Part shown: one piece after another, positions 7,115 to 16,505 of the stretch | How positions within the stretch are numbered: position 1 is the stretch's first letter | Layout: every line of letters starts with the position of its first letter | DNA from: Photobacterium sanguinicancri | GTDB lineage: Bacteria > Pseudomonadota > Gammaproteobacteria > Enterobacterales > Vibrionaceae | DNA length: 64,000 nt | Direction of reading: 5' to 3' | Assembly (NCBI RefSeq): GCF_002265265.1 | Contig: NZ_NOIF01000005.1 | Location: 1 to 64,000, forward strand | Notes under the pieces: generated by a model | Seen by the model: the letters and a program-made list of their open reading frames with translations, nothing else | Told to the model about the DNA's origin: nothing | The model's database searches: none | Made by a program: the position numbers and the translations under genes

Positions 7115-8416
7115 ATGGGTTTTAACATTTCACTTAGTGGTATCGGGGCATCGCAGAAAGACCTTAATACTACCAGTAACAACATTGCGAACTCGAATAC
7201 ATATGGTTTTAAAGAGTCGCGTGCTGAGTTTGGTGATGTGTACTCATCGTCGATTTTTTCGAATGCAAAAACGACTACCGGTGGCGGTGTACAAACTTCA
7301 GTGGTTGCTCAGCAATTCCACGAAGGTTCAAGCATCTACACCAATAACCCGCTTGATATGCGTATTTCAGGCAGTGGTTTCTTTGCGGTTGCTGACGATA
7401 GCCTACAACCACAAAATAATAGTTTAAGCCGTAACGGCGCATTCCACTTAAACAAAGACAACTACATGGTTAACTCCGAGAACCAGTACTTGCTTGGCTA
7501 TAAAGTGGACTCAGAAACTGATCAAGTAACATCGTACGAACCACAGGCGTTGAAAGTGCCAGATCAATTTGGTCAGCCTCGTGCATCAACCAATGTGCAA
7601 GTGGGTGTGAACTTACCTGCCAATGCAGATGCAAAAGATGCGTCATTGTTTAACCACAATGATCCTGCAACGTACGACAAATCAACCTCAGTAACGATTT
7701 ACGACTCACTGGGTCAGCCATATAAGATGAGCACGTATTACACCAAAGATAATACAGCGCCAAATCGCTGGGTATCTCATTATACGGTTACGGATAGTGA
7801 CGGTGAAAAGCCGTTGAATGTAACTAATGGCGGTTCAACCAGTGCAACGGGTCACAAAGGTACAGTGTTAGACTTTAACTCTGACGGTTCTGTAAAAACC
7901 ATCAATGGTGGTAATCCTATCGTTACTGATAGCTTTGCAGCGGCAGGTATTCAGATGAACGGTGGTGATGATCAACAAACTCTGACCTTTAATTATGACG
8001 AACCAACCCAGTACGCAGCCCCATTTGAGGTGCGCCGCTTTAATGAAGATGGTGCAACAACGGGCTACCTTGCAAAAGTAGACATCGATCCGAAAGGTTC
8101 TATCGTTGCGACTTACAGTAACGGTGAAAACGTCACCTTGGGCCGTGTTGGTATGGTACGTGTACCTAATGAACAAGGTTTGGTATCGAAGGGCGGTACT
8201 CAGTGGGTAGCGAGCCAGGACTCAGGTGCAGCAATTTGGGGTGAAGCAACCCAAGGTGCATTTGGTGCGATTAAGAGTGGTACGCTTGAGCAATCAAACA
8301 TCGATATGACCCAAGAGTTGGTTGATTTGATTACCGCGCAGCGTAACTTCCAGGCTAACTCACGTGCGCTAGAAGTCGATAACCAGCTACAACAAACTAT
8401 TCTTCAAATCCGTTAA
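7115..8416 (+). CDS. flgE: FlgE, hook protein
   Basis: 433 residues, similar to the hook protein of Vibrio. N-terminal axial motif TTSNNIANSNTYGFKESRAE (about 20-39); central FlgE D1/D2 region with DPATYDKSTSVTIYDSLGQP; C-terminal helix SNIDMTQELVDLITAQRNFQ. FlgE polymerises into the universal joint connecting rod to filament. A Shine-Dalgarno CGGAGA precedes the ATG. It is the last gene of the first rod/hook operon and is followed by a 224-bp gap with a hairpin and a new sigma-54 promoter. Confidence 0.97.
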   Translation: MGFNISLSGIGASQKDLNTTSNNIANSNTYGFKESRAEFGDVYSSSIFSNAKTTTGGGVQTSVVAQQFHEGSSIYTNNPLDMRISGSGFFAVADDSLQPQNNSLSRNGAFHLNKDNYMVNSENQYLLGYKVDSETDQVTSYEPQALKVPDQFGQPRASTNVQVGVNLPANADAKDASLFNHNDPATYDKSTSVTIYDSLGQPYKMSTYYTKDNTAPNRWVSHYTVTDSDGEKPLNVTNGGSTSATGHKGTVLDFNSDGSVKTINGGNPIVTDSFAAAGIQMNGGDDQQTLTFNYDEPTQYAAPFEVRRFNEDGATTGYLAKVDIDPKGSIVATYSNGENVTLGRVGMVRVPNEQGLVSKGGTQWVASQDSGAAIWGEATQGAFGAIKSGTLEQSNIDMTQELVDLITAQRNFQANSRALEVDNQLQQTILQIR

Positions 8417-8471
8417 TTAGTATGAGTGCTCAGCATTCATCTTTATAAATAGTTCGGATCCTGCTTTATTG

Positions 8472-8502
8472 ATTTTGCCGCCTCTATGTAAGGCGGCAAA
8501 AT
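8472..8502. repeat. Perfect 11-bp inverted repeat between flgE and flgF (hairpin or FlrC-type site)
   Basis: ATTTTGCCGCC (8472-8482) and GGCGGCAAAAT (8492-8502) are exact reverse complements with a 9-nt loop. It could act as the end of the flgBCDE transcript, but there is no U tract after the GC stem. Both arms contain CGGCAA, which I recall as the reported FlrC recognition core in V. cholerae. The site is about 115 bp upstream of the predicted flgF start point, so enhancer function is an alternative. Confidence 0.6.
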
Positions 8503-8593
8503 TTGTCATATCTGCCGCCATGAAATTGGCACCCTTCCGTTATATCTTGCCTCCAGTTATCTAACATTTTGATAAGTAACATTATTAAATAGT

Positions 8594-8607
8594 GGCATAT
8601 TTATTGC
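8594..8607 (+). promoter_or_regulatory. Sigma-54 promoter for flgFGHIJ
   Basis: GTGGCAT-N5-TTGCT, with GG at 8594-8595 and GC at 8606-8607 spaced by 10 bp. The predicted start is near 8619, some 20 nt before the flgF ATG. Confidence 0.88.
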
Positions 8608-8640
8608 TTAATTCTCGTCATATGATGATGGGAGAGTAAT

Positions 8641-9390
8641 ATGGATCGCGCGCTATTTCTTGCCATGAGTGGGGCAAAGCAAGACATGCATGGTATGCAG
8701 CTGCATGCCAACAACCTTGCTAACGTAAAAACAACGGGTTTTCGTGCCGATCTTGAACAAGCTCGCAGTATGCAAGCATACGGTGAAGGTTTACCAAGTC
8801 GTGTTTTTGCGATGACTGAACGCCCTGGCCAAGATTTCTCGCAAGGCTCAGTAATGACGACGGGTCGTGATTTAGATGTCGCGGTTCAAGACCAAGGTTG
8901 GTTAGCCGTGATGGACCCATCAGGCCAAGAAGCCTATACCCGCGCGGGTCACTTAAAAATCGACCAAACGGGCATGTTGCAAAACTCGAATGGTAACTTG
9001 ATGATGGGCGAAAATGGCGGCCCAATTTTTGTTCCTCTCCCTATCAGTAAAATTCAAATTGGCACTGATGGTACTATTTCGGTATTACCACAAGGTGCGC
9101 CACCCGAAGCAATGGAAGTAATTGATCGCTTGAAGCTGGTTCGTCCGGCTAACAATGAACTTTACAAAGATGCGAACGGCTTATTTAAGTCGAAAACACC
9201 AGGTAAAACCTACGAAGCGGATGCCAATGTCAAAGTCCTAAAAGGGGCACTGGAAGGCAGTAACGTGAATGCAGTGGGCGAAATGACCAGCATGATTGAT
9301 CTACAGCGCCACTTTGAAATGCAAGTGAAATTGATGAAAACCGCGGAGCAGATGGACGAGGCCTCAAGCTCGTTACTGCGCATGGGTTAA
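8641..9390 (+). CDS. flgF: FlgF, proximal rod protein
   Basis: 249 residues. N-terminal axial motif LHANNLANVKTTGFRADLEQ, a central FlgF/G-type domain with YTRAGHLKIDQTGMLQNSNGN, and C-terminal VNAVGEMTSMIDLQRHFEMQ. FlgF joins the proximal rod (FlgB, FlgC) to the distal rod FlgG. GGGAGAG precedes the ATG. It is the first gene of the flgFGHIJ unit. Confidence 0.96.
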   Translation: MDRALFLAMSGAKQDMHGMQLHANNLANVKTTGFRADLEQARSMQAYGEGLPSRVFAMTERPGQDFSQGSVMTTGRDLDVAVQDQGWLAVMDPSGQEAYTRAGHLKIDQTGMLQNSNGNLMMGENGGPIFVPLPISKIQIGTDGTISVLPQGAPPEAMEVIDRLKLVRPANNELYKDANGLFKSKTPGKTYEADANVKVLKGALEGSNVNAVGEMTSMIDLQRHFEMQVKLMKTAEQMDEASSSLLRMG

Positions 9391-9410
9391 TAGGGTAGAA
9401 GGAAACTAAG

Positions 9411-10199
9411 ATGCATCCAGCACTATGGGTAAGTAAGACTGGCCTTGACGCTCAGCAAACCAATATTTCAACCATCTCGAATAACTTGGCGAATGCCTCG
9501 ACTGTGGGTTTTAAAAAGAGCCGTGCGGTATTTGAAGATTTGTTCTACCAAAACATTAATCAACCGGGCGGGCAGTCGTCGCAAGACACACAATTGCCAT
9601 CAGGCTTGATGTTGGGTGCCGGTTCAAAAGTGGTGGCTACTCAAAAAGTATTTACCCAAGGTAATACCCAAACAACCAATAATGCGATGGATATGATGAT
9701 CGAAGGCGATGGCTTCTTTCAAATCATGCTGCCAGACGGCAATATCGGTTATACCCGAAACGGTCAGTTCACGATTAACAATGAAGGCCAATTAGTTACG
9801 ACAGGTTCTGGTTACGTGCTACAGCCTGAAGTGGCAGTACCGGAAGATGCGGTCGGTATTACGGTTGGTACGGACGGTGAAGTCTCGGCACGTATTCGTG
9901 GTCAGCAAGAAAATCAGGTGCTTGGCCAAATCACCACAGTTAACTTTATCAATCCAGGCGGTTTAGAGCCGATTGGTCAAAACCTCTTCCTACCAACAGG
10001 CGCTAGTGGCGATCCCCAAGAAGGTGTACCGGGTTTGAATGGCTTAGGTTCTGTTCGTCAGTCGATGTTAGAAACATCGAACGTTAACGTGACGGAAGAA
10101 TTGGTCAACATGATTGAAGCTCAGCGTGTGTACGAGATGAACTCGAAAGTGATCTCGACGGTCGACCAAATGCTGAGTTACGTAAATCAGCAACTCTAA
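9411..10199 (+). CDS. flgG: FlgG, distal rod protein
   Basis: 262 residues, the standard FlgG length. Axial motif [20 protein letters not shown]; the FlgG-type stretch [13 protein letters not shown] near residue 45 that stiffens the distal rod; [21 protein letters not shown] in the middle; C-terminal [20 protein letters not shown]. FlgG builds the long distal rod that spans the P and L rings. Located 20 bp after flgF. Confidence 0.97.
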   Translation: MHPALWVSKTGLDAQQTNISTISNNLANASTVGFKKSRAVFEDLFYQNINQPGGQSSQDTQLPSGLMLGAGSKVVATQKVFTQGNTQTTNNAMDMMIEGDGFFQIMLPDGNIGYTRNGQFTINNEGQLVTTGSGYVLQPEVAVPEDAVGITVGTDGEVSARIRGQQENQVLGQITTVNFINPGGLEPIGQNLFLPTGASGDPQEGVPGLNGLGSVRQSMLETSNVNVTEELVNMIEAQRVYEMNSKVISTVDQMLSYVNQQL

Positions 10200-10228
10200 T
10201 CCGCCACTGTAAAGAAGGTAGTTGTACG

Positions 10229-11008
10229 ATGATGAAAAAACTGTTGTGTGGTGTGTTTATCATGACCCTTACGGGCTGTGAAATGCTGACGCCACCACCG
10301 GATACTGGCAGTGATGTTGAAAAAGCGACCACCAATGTGGATGCGGTTGAAGGCTCAACCGAAAAAGACACAGACTTGGTGGACATGCTGCGCCGTCGTA
10401 CCGATCCACAGGCGGGAGATCCTGCTTGGGCGAGTCTTCGCCCTCAGCCAAAGCCAGAGCATTACGCAACATCTACAGGATCTTTGTTTAGTCAAACGCA
10501 AGTACAAGACTTATACGATGACACCAAACCGCGTGGTATCGGTGACATAGTGACTGTACTGCTTGAAGAAAAGACCCAAGCGAAAAAAAGTGCGAGCTCA
10601 GATTTAGACAAGAAAACCGATATGAGCATGGATCCTATGGCGATCGGTGGTCAAAATTTACAAATTGCTGGGCGAGAACTGTCGTACGAAGTGAAAAATC
10701 AGAACAAATTTGCAGGGACGACATCAGCTGATCAGAGCAACAGCATTAAAGGTGAAATCTCGGTTGAAGTTATTGATGTGCTAGCGAATGGCAACTTAAT
10801 GGTACGCGGTGAAAAGTGGTTAACACTCAATACTGGCGATGAATATATCCGAGTTAGCGGCACCATTCGTCCTGATGATATTTCACAAGACAACACGGTT
10901 ACCTCTACACGAATTACCAATGCGCGTATTCAGTATTCTGGTACGGGTGATCGCCAAGATATTCAAGAACAAGGTTGGTTAGGCCGATTCTTTAACGTCA
11001 CCTTATAA
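10229..11008 (+). CDS. flgH: FlgH, L-ring lipoprotein
   Basis: 259 residues beginning with a lipoprotein signal peptide; the lipobox LTGC places the lipidated cysteine near residue 16, in agreement with the outer-membrane L ring. The body carries the FlgH features [19 protein letters not shown] and [21 protein letters not shown]. FlgH forms the outer-membrane bushing around the rod. Two adjacent ATG codons at the start leave a one-residue ambiguity. Confidence 0.96.
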   Translation: MMKKLLCGVFIMTLTGCEMLTPPPDTGSDVEKATTNVDAVEGSTEKDTDLVDMLRRRTDPQAGDPAWASLRPQPKPEHYATSTGSLFSQTQVQDLYDDTKPRGIGDIVTVLLEEKTQAKKSASSDLDKKTDMSMDPMAIGGQNLQIAGRELSYEVKNQNKFAGTTSADQSNSIKGEISVEVIDVLANGNLMVRGEKWLTLNTGDEYIRVSGTIRPDDISQDNTVTSTRITNARIQYSGTGDRQDIQEQGWLGRFFNVTL

Positions 11009-11034
11009 CTGTGGCATTTATTAGGAGCATGAAC

Positions 11035-12126
11035 GTGAACATCCGTCTATTGATAGCCAGCTTGTTGATTCTACTAACGTTACCAGTACACGCAGCGCGC
11101 ATTAAAGATGTGTCTGAGGTTGCTGGGGTTCGTAGTAACCAATTAGTCGGTTATGGTCTTGTTGTTGGTTTGCCGGGAACCGGTGAAACCACACCGTTCA
11201 CCGATCAAAGCTTTCGTGCCATGCTACAAAACTTTGGTATTCAATTGCCAGCAGGGCAAAAACCAAAAACTAAAAACGTAGCGGCGGTTGCCGTTAATGC
11301 CACATTACCTGCTTTTACCAAGCAAGGTCAGAGTATTGATATTACGGTTTCTTCAATCGGTTCTGCTAAGAGTTTACGCGGCGGTACCTTGTTGCAAACT
11401 TTCCTAAAAGGTCTTGATGGCAAGGTATACGCGGTTGCTCAAGGTAGTTTAGTGGTTAGTGGATTCAGTGCTAACGGTGCCGATGGATCTAAAATTGTCG
11501 GTAATAACCCAACCGTTGGACGGATTAGTAATGGCGCCATGGTTGAACAAGAAGTGCCAAACCCATTTGGTCGTGGTGATTTCCTGACTTTTAACTTATT
11601 TGAATCTGACTTTACGACAGCCCAGCGAATGTCTGACACCGTCAATCAATTTTTAGGTCCTGATATGGCGGCAGCGATTGATGCGACCTCTATTCGAGTG
11701 CGTGCGCCTCGAGATGTCAGCCAGCGTGTTGCTTTTTTATCGACGATTGAAAACCTTGAATTTGACCCAGCCGAAGGCGCTGCCAAGATTATTGTGAACT
11801 CCCGTACAGGCACCATAGTGGTCGGCCAGCACGTTAAGCTAAAACCTGCGGCGATTACTCATGGTGGCATGACGGTAACGATCCGAGAGAACCCACAAGT
11901 CAGTCAACCAAATGCATTTTCGGGAGGGAATACGGTAGTAGTACCCAATTCTGACATTGAAGTGACAGAAGCCGATTCGCGAATGTTTAAATTCGACCCA
12001 GGTGTTAGCTTAGATGACTTAGTACGCGCGGTGAACCAGGTCGGTGCTGCACCATCAGATTTAATGGCTATTTTGCAAGCGCTGAAACAAGCGGGTGCTA
12101 TTGAAGGTCAGCTGATTATTATCTAG
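11035..12126 (+). CDS. flgI: FlgI, P-ring protein
   Basis: FlgI with an N-terminal signal peptide ending near [11 protein letters not shown], then the conserved [20 protein letters not shown] and C-terminal [32 protein letters not shown]. It forms the periplasmic P ring with help from FlgA. Three in-frame starts exist: GTG 11011, ATG 11029 and GTG 11035. The AGGAG at 11023-11027 is too close to 11029 (one base) but well spaced (seven bases) from 11035, which gives 363 residues; ATG 11029 cannot be excluded. Confidence 0.95.
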   Translation: MNIRLLIASLLILLTLPVHAARIKDVSEVAGVRSNQLVGYGLVVGLPGTGETTPFTDQSFRAMLQNFGIQLPAGQKPKTKNVAAVAVNATLPAFTKQGQSIDITVSSIGSAKSLRGGTLLQTFLKGLDGKVYAVAQGSLVVSGFSANGADGSKIVGNNPTVGRISNGAMVEQEVPNPFGRGDFLTFNLFESDFTTAQRMSDTVNQFLGPDMAAAIDATSIRVRAPRDVSQRVAFLSTIENLEFDPAEGAAKIIVNSRTGTIVVGQHVKLKPAAITHGGMTVTIRENPQVSQPNAFSGGNTVVVPNSDIEVTEADSRMFKFDPGVSLDDLVRAVNQVGAAPSDLMAILQALKQAGAIEGQLIII

Positions 12127-12156
12127 TGGTATTTCTGAGTAAGTTGAGAAATACCA
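12127..12156. repeat. Perfect 10-bp inverted repeat between flgI and flgJ
   Basis: TGGTATTTCT (12127-12136) and AGAAATACCA (12147-12156) are exact reverse complements with a 10-nt loop, starting at the base after the flgI stop codon. No U tract follows. It may tune flgJ expression or protect upstream mRNA. Confidence 0.5.
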
Positions 12157-12186
12157 AGTAGAAAAAGACCCAATTGAGAAAAGATA

Positions 12187-13155
12187 ATGATTAAAAATGT
12201 AGATGCGGGATTTGTTCATGATTTATCAAGCCTTGATCGCTTGCGTGCCGGGATCAAAGATGATGAACAAGGATCGTTACGCGCTGCTGCAGTGCAATTT
12301 GAATCAATCTTTACTCAAATGCTGTTTAAATCGATGCGCCAAGCGAATGAAGCGTTTGAATCGGATTTAATGAGCAGCAGTAATACCAAGTTCTTTGAGC
12401 AAATGCACGATGAACAAATGGCCAGTGAGCTTAGTAGTACTGGTTCATTAGGCTTAGCTGATTTGATCGTAAATCAACTCGGTGGCGATCAAGAGAAGCC
12501 ACCTGAAGATGTTATCCGTAATGCGATTCATGATTCTCCGTTGCGTTTACCTGTTGATAAAAATGGTAATAAGCCCGATCAGGCGATGGTAGATAAAGCT
12601 GCCAATGACGCGATCTTAGCCATGCAATCGTCGCAAGCTCAGCAATCGGCGGTGATGGCGCCACCGATGGCAAAGGCTAAGCCCGAAACCTTTGATAGCC
12701 CAGAACAGTTTGTGAGTAAGCTGCAACCGTACGCTGAAAAAGCAGCCAAAGCATTAGGCACAGATCCGGCGGTATTGATTGCTCAGGCTGCGTTAGAAAC
12801 CGGCTGGGGTAAAAAAGTCATTAAGAACGCAGCGGGTTCTAGCAATAACTTATTCAACATCAAGGCTGATCCACGCTGGCAAGGTGGCAAAGTGGCAACT
12901 AATACCTTGGAGTTTCATAACGGTATCGCGGTGCAAGAGAAAGCCGCTTTTCGTTCGTATAACGACTATCAAGACAGCTTTAACGATTATGTGCGCTTTT
13001 TGAATCAAAACCCACGTTATGAAAACGCCCTGAATTCCCCGCAAGATCCACGTCAGTTTATTCGTAACTTGCATCAAGCCGGTTATGCTACCGATCCGAA
13101 TTACTCACAAAAAGTTATTAGTGTGATGGATAAAGTCACCAGTATGATGAAGTGA
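12187..13155 (+). CDS. flgJ: FlgJ, rod cap and peptidoglycan hydrolase
   Basis: 322 residues in two domains. The N-terminal rod-cap domain (about 1-110) has FESIFTQMLFKSMRQANEAFE. The C-terminal glucosaminidase-type (GH73) domain (about 165-322) has LIAQAALETGWGKKVI with catalytic-type E204, then SSNNLFNIKADPRW. It caps the growing rod and opens the cell wall. The two-domain form is typical of beta/gamma-proteobacteria. A strong terminator follows at 13187-13216, ending the flgFGHIJ transcript. Confidence 0.96.
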   Translation: MIKNVDAGFVHDLSSLDRLRAGIKDDEQGSLRAAAVQFESIFTQMLFKSMRQANEAFESDLMSSSNTKFFEQMHDEQMASELSSTGSLGLADLIVNQLGGDQEKPPEDVIRNAIHDSPLRLPVDKNGNKPDQAMVDKAANDAILAMQSSQAQQSAVMAPPMAKAKPETFDSPEQFVSKLQPYAEKAAKALGTDPAVLIAQAALETGWGKKVIKNAAGSSNNLFNIKADPRWQGGKVATNTLEFHNGIAVQEKAAFRSYNDYQDSFNDYVRFLNQNPRYENALNSPQDPRQFIRNLHQAGYATDPNYSQKVISVMDKVTSMMK

Positions 13156-13186
13156 TAATCAGCAAAGCCACTTGTTTATTGTCAGC

Positions 13187-13216
13187 AAAAAGCACCTAAA
13201 GTAAGGTGCTTTTTTT
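13187..13216 (+). terminator. Intrinsic terminator after flgJ
   Basis: AAAAAGCACCT (13187-13197), 6-nt loop, AGGTGCTTTTT (13204-13214) and further T residues: a canonical Rho-independent terminator separating flgFGHIJ from flgKL. Confidence 0.9.
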
Positions 13217-13250
13217 GTTTCTGTAAGGTACTGATAACAGATTTATTTAG

Positions 13251-13267
13251 TTGGCTCGAATATTGCA
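13251..13267 (+). promoter_or_regulatory. Sigma-54 promoter for flgKL
   Basis: TTGGCTC-N5-TTGCA with GG at 13253-13254 and GC at 13265-13266, spaced by 10 bp. The predicted start near 13278 leaves a leader of about 40 nt before flgK. Confidence 0.87.
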
Positions 13268-13316
13268 TTTAAGTCTGCATTAATCGTATTTTCATGAACA
13301 ATTTACTGGAGGCGAG

Positions 13317-15200
13317 ATGGGGTTTGACCTACTCAATATGGGGTCGCAGGGCGTTTTAACCGCTCAGCGTCAGCTCAACACCACTAGCCACAATATTAAT
13401 AACGTTAATACTGAAGGTTATAGCCGTCAGTCAGTTGTTCAGAGCACCAATGATCCAATTTGGTGGGGCGGCAATCAGTACGGTACGGGTGTGCATGCGG
13501 CAGAAGTTCGCCGTGGTTATGATCAATTTGCCACCAATGAATTAAACCTCACGACGACGAACCTGAATTACGCCAGCGAACGCGAAGGGCAGTTGGGGCG
13601 TTTGGATAATATGTTGGCAAACAGTGCCAAAAAAATTCCAGAAGACATGAACCAATGGTACGACGCCATCAAAGGTATGGCGGATAGCCCGAGTGACATT
13701 GGTAGCCGTAAAGTTGTATTAGAAAAAGCCAAACTGGTTGCGGCTGGCCTTAATGACAATCATAAGGTTTTAGCGCAGCAGCAAACTGAAACTAATGAAG
13801 TGCTAGGGCGTACGCTGAATCGAGTCAATGATATCGGTCGTGAGCTGGTGGATATTCATAAAGCGATTATCAAAACCCCGACATCGGGCGCTGACAATGA
13901 TTTATTAGATCGCCATCAAGCACTGATCAATGAATTGTCGCAATACACCAAAGTGACGGTGACTCGCAAGAATGAAGAAACCTTCAACATCATGATTGGC
14001 AGTGGCCATACGCTAGTATCAGGTACTGAGTCGAGCCAATTACAGATGGTGGATGGTAATCCCGATCCGCGTCAAACCCAGCTTGCTATGGTTGAAGGCC
14101 AATCACTTAAAACGATTCGTAATGATGATATTGGTGGCAAACTGGCTGCATTATTTCAGTTTAGAGATGAAACGTTAGCACAAGCAATGGACGAAATGGG
14201 CCGTATTGCGGTGGGTTTCTCCGACTCGATGAATGAACTGCAATCGCAAGGTTTAGACTTGAAAGGCCAAGTGGGAGAAAATATTTTCCATGATATAAAT
14301 AGCCCCGAAAGTGCGGGGTCACGCGCCTTGATCCCGAAAGGTTCTACGGCGGCAGTCAACGTTTATATTGATGATATTAAAGCGTTAAAGTCGGGCGAAT
14401 ATCAACTAAGTTTTGATGGTAGCCAACACAAGTTAGTTTCACCTGATGGCCAGAGTCAAACCGTGATGCCAAGTGGCACCCCACCTAAATTTAGCGTCGA
14501 TGGGTTAGAAATTGAAATTGCAGCACCGATTGGGATAGGTGAACCGATATTGATCCGCCCAACGCGTACCTCTGCCAGCGAAATCCGTGTAACCATGGAT
14601 GACCCATCTAAACTGGCAGCGCAAAGCTACATGAGCTCAGCAACAAAAGCGCATGGCACGGCTGATTTGCAGGTATCGACTCCTGGTGCATTACGTGAAT
14701 TTCAAGTGGCTATTTCACCCGATGCCAGCCAGTTCGCTGTTCTCGATATGAAAGGCCAAATTTTGCAGGCACCACAGACGTACCCGCCAACAGGAGATGT
14801 GACAGTTAACGGTACCAGTTTTAGCTTAAGCAATGGCGCACTGGGTAACGATGTCTTTGCGGTTAACTTAAATGCTGCGGTGGGTGATAACGGTAACCTA
14901 ATAAAAATGCAGGATGTGCAAACGGCAAAGGTAATGAACGATGGCCGCTCTACGGTATTGGATGTCTACGAAGGGCTCAATACGGATATGGGGGTGCAAA
15001 AAGCATCGGCAAGCCGTTTACGTGAAGTGGGCCTAGTGGAAAAAGATGCCGCTGAAAGCCGAGTGGCTGAAATATCAGGGGTCAACCTTGATGAAGAGGC
15101 TGCCAACATGATGCGCTTCCAACAGTCTTACGCCGCCTCGTCCCGTATTATGACGGTGGCGAATGAAACCTTTGAAACCTTGCTGAATGCATCTCGCTAG
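13317..15200 (+). CDS. flgK: FlgK, first hook-filament junction protein
   Basis: 627 residues. N-terminal axial motif LNTTSHNINNVNTEGYSRQS (about 22-41) and C-terminal EISGVNLDEEAANMMRFQQSYAASSRIMTVANETFETLL are both classic FlgK. The variable middle forms the surface domains. FlgK is chaperoned by FlgN and binds the hook tip. GGAGGCG lies before the ATG. It is first in the flgKL operon behind a sigma-54 promoter. Confidence 0.97.
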   Translation: MGFDLLNMGSQGVLTAQRQLNTTSHNINNVNTEGYSRQSVVQSTNDPIWWGGNQYGTGVHAAEVRRGYDQFATNELNLTTTNLNYASEREGQLGRLDNMLANSAKKIPEDMNQWYDAIKGMADSPSDIGSRKVVLEKAKLVAAGLNDNHKVLAQQQTETNEVLGRTLNRVNDIGRELVDIHKAIIKTPTSGADNDLLDRHQALINELSQYTKVTVTRKNEETFNIMIGSGHTLVSGTESSQLQMVDGNPDPRQTQLAMVEGQSLKTIRNDDIGGKLAALFQFRDETLAQAMDEMGRIAVGFSDSMNELQSQGLDLKGQVGENIFHDINSPESAGSRALIPKGSTAAVNVYIDDIKALKSGEYQLSFDGSQHKLVSPDGQSQTVMPSGTPPKFSVDGLEIEIAAPIGIGEPILIRPTRTSASEIRVTMDDPSKLAAQSYMSSATKAHGTADLQVSTPGALREFQVAISPDASQFAVLDMKGQILQAPQTYPPTGDVTVNGTSFSLSNGALGNDVFAVNLNAAVGDNGNLIKMQDVQTAKVMNDGRSTVLDVYEGLNTDMGVQKASASRLREVGLVEKDAAESRVAEISGVNLDEEAANMMRFQQSYAASSRIMTVANETFETLLNASR

Positions 15201-15213
15201 GGAGTAACTTGAT

Positions 15214-16404
15214 ATGATCACTCGTATGGCTACCTTCCATAACTATCGCTCAGTCGCGAATGATATGAATCGCCAACAAGTTAAAGTTGCTGAAAATCAG
15301 CAGCAGTTAGCATCCGGCAAACGGTTATTAACGGCTGGTGATGACCCTGTTTCATCGATTTATATTCAGAATTTCGATCAACAAAATACTCAAATAGATC
15401 AATCGCTGAAAAGCATCACGATGGCAAGAAACCGTCTGAATAATGAAGAAACAGCGGTTGCTGAAGTTGAAAATTTGCTTGATGAAGCAAAGCGAAAATC
15501 CATGCTGATGGTCAACGGTTCACTATCAGCCGATGACCGTATTGCGCATAAGCAAGATATGCAGGGTTTATACGACTCGTTCATGAACGTAGTGAACAGC
15601 CAAGATGAATCTGGCAACTTTGTGTTTGCTGGTACGCGTTACAATAAACAACCTTTCTTTCGCGATAACAATGGTGTTGTGGCTTATGCGGGTGACAGTT
15701 ATCAACGTATGGCTAAAGTCTCAGCATCGGTTGATGTACCCATTAACGATGCTGGCGATAAACTCTTTTTAGAGGTTGCTAACCCCTATGGTGATTATCA
15801 GCCTGACTATGATTTAAAAAGTGGATCTCTGCTGCTGTTATCTAACGCGACCAATACTAACAACGCTGATAAAGCCGCGTATGACGTGACCTTTACCAAT
15901 ACTGCAGCTGGAACCAACTATGAGTTATTCCAAAACGGAGTATCGGTGCAGCAAGGTAAATACGAGGCGGATACTGGGATTCAGTGGGGAACGTTACAAG
16001 TTGATTTAGAAGGCGAAATTAAAGATGGCGATAAAATTAGCCTAAATCGCCAAGAGCATGTCAATGTTTTTGAAGCGTTTCGCCGTGGTATCGAATTATC
16101 GGATAGCAGTGTATCAGATGCATCGGCCAGTGCAGAATTACACCAGGTCGCCGCTGAACTGTCTGAAGGGTTTAAACATATTAACCGGGTGCGCTCAGAG
16201 GTAGGTACACGCTTACAAACATTGGACCGCCAAGAAGATATGCATCAAGACTTTAAGATTGTCATGAGTGAAGCTCGTGGCACATTAGAGGATTTGGACT
16301 ATCCAAGTGCGGTAATTGAATTGAACGAAAACATGATGTCTCTGCAAGCATCGCAACAAGCGTTTGCGAAGACAAAAGATTTGAATTTGTTTAATTATAT
16401 TTAA
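15214..16404 (+). CDS. flgL: FlgL, second hook-filament junction protein
   Basis: 396 residues. The N-terminal helix with QQQLASGKRLLTAGDDPVSS resembles flagellin, as expected, and the C-terminal helix ends SQQAFAKTKDLNLFNYI. FlgL links FlgK to the filament. It starts 13 bp after flgK and is followed by two hairpins, the second a bidirectional terminator shared with the convergent gene at 16506-18620. Confidence 0.96.
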   Translation: MITRMATFHNYRSVANDMNRQQVKVAENQQQLASGKRLLTAGDDPVSSIYIQNFDQQNTQIDQSLKSITMARNRLNNEETAVAEVENLLDEAKRKSMLMVNGSLSADDRIAHKQDMQGLYDSFMNVVNSQDESGNFVFAGTRYNKQPFFRDNNGVVAYAGDSYQRMAKVSASVDVPINDAGDKLFLEVANPYGDYQPDYDLKSGSLLLLSNATNTNNADKAAYDVTFTNTAAGTNYELFQNGVSVQQGKYEADTGIQWGTLQVDLEGEIKDGDKISLNRQEHVNVFEAFRRGIELSDSSVSDASASAELHQVAAELSEGFKHINRVRSEVGTRLQTLDRQEDMHQDFKIVMSEARGTLEDLDYPSAVIELNENMMSLQASQQAFAKTKDLNLFNYI

Positions 16405-16419
16405 AGCACCTAGATGAAA

Positions 16420-16446
16420 AGGACGACATACGCAGTGTCTCGTCCT
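16420..16446. repeat. Inverted repeat preceding the flgL terminator
   Basis: AGGACGA (16420-16426) and TCGTCCT (16440-16446) are exact reverse complements with a 13-nt loop. It immediately precedes the terminator at 16447, giving a tandem hairpin 3' end for flgKL. Confidence 0.5.
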
Positions 16447-16479
16447 AAAAAGCCTTTGCGAGTAAGCAAAGGCTTTTTT
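16447..16479. terminator. Bidirectional terminator between flgL and the TPR gene
   Basis: AAAAAGCCTTTGC (16447-16459), loop GAGTAA, GCAAAGGCTTTTT (16466-16478) and one more T. T runs on both strands serve the converging flgKL and TPR-glycosyltransferase transcripts. Confidence 0.92.
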
Positions 16480-16505
16480 GATCGTGCTAGGTTTACCGTG
16501 TTTAC

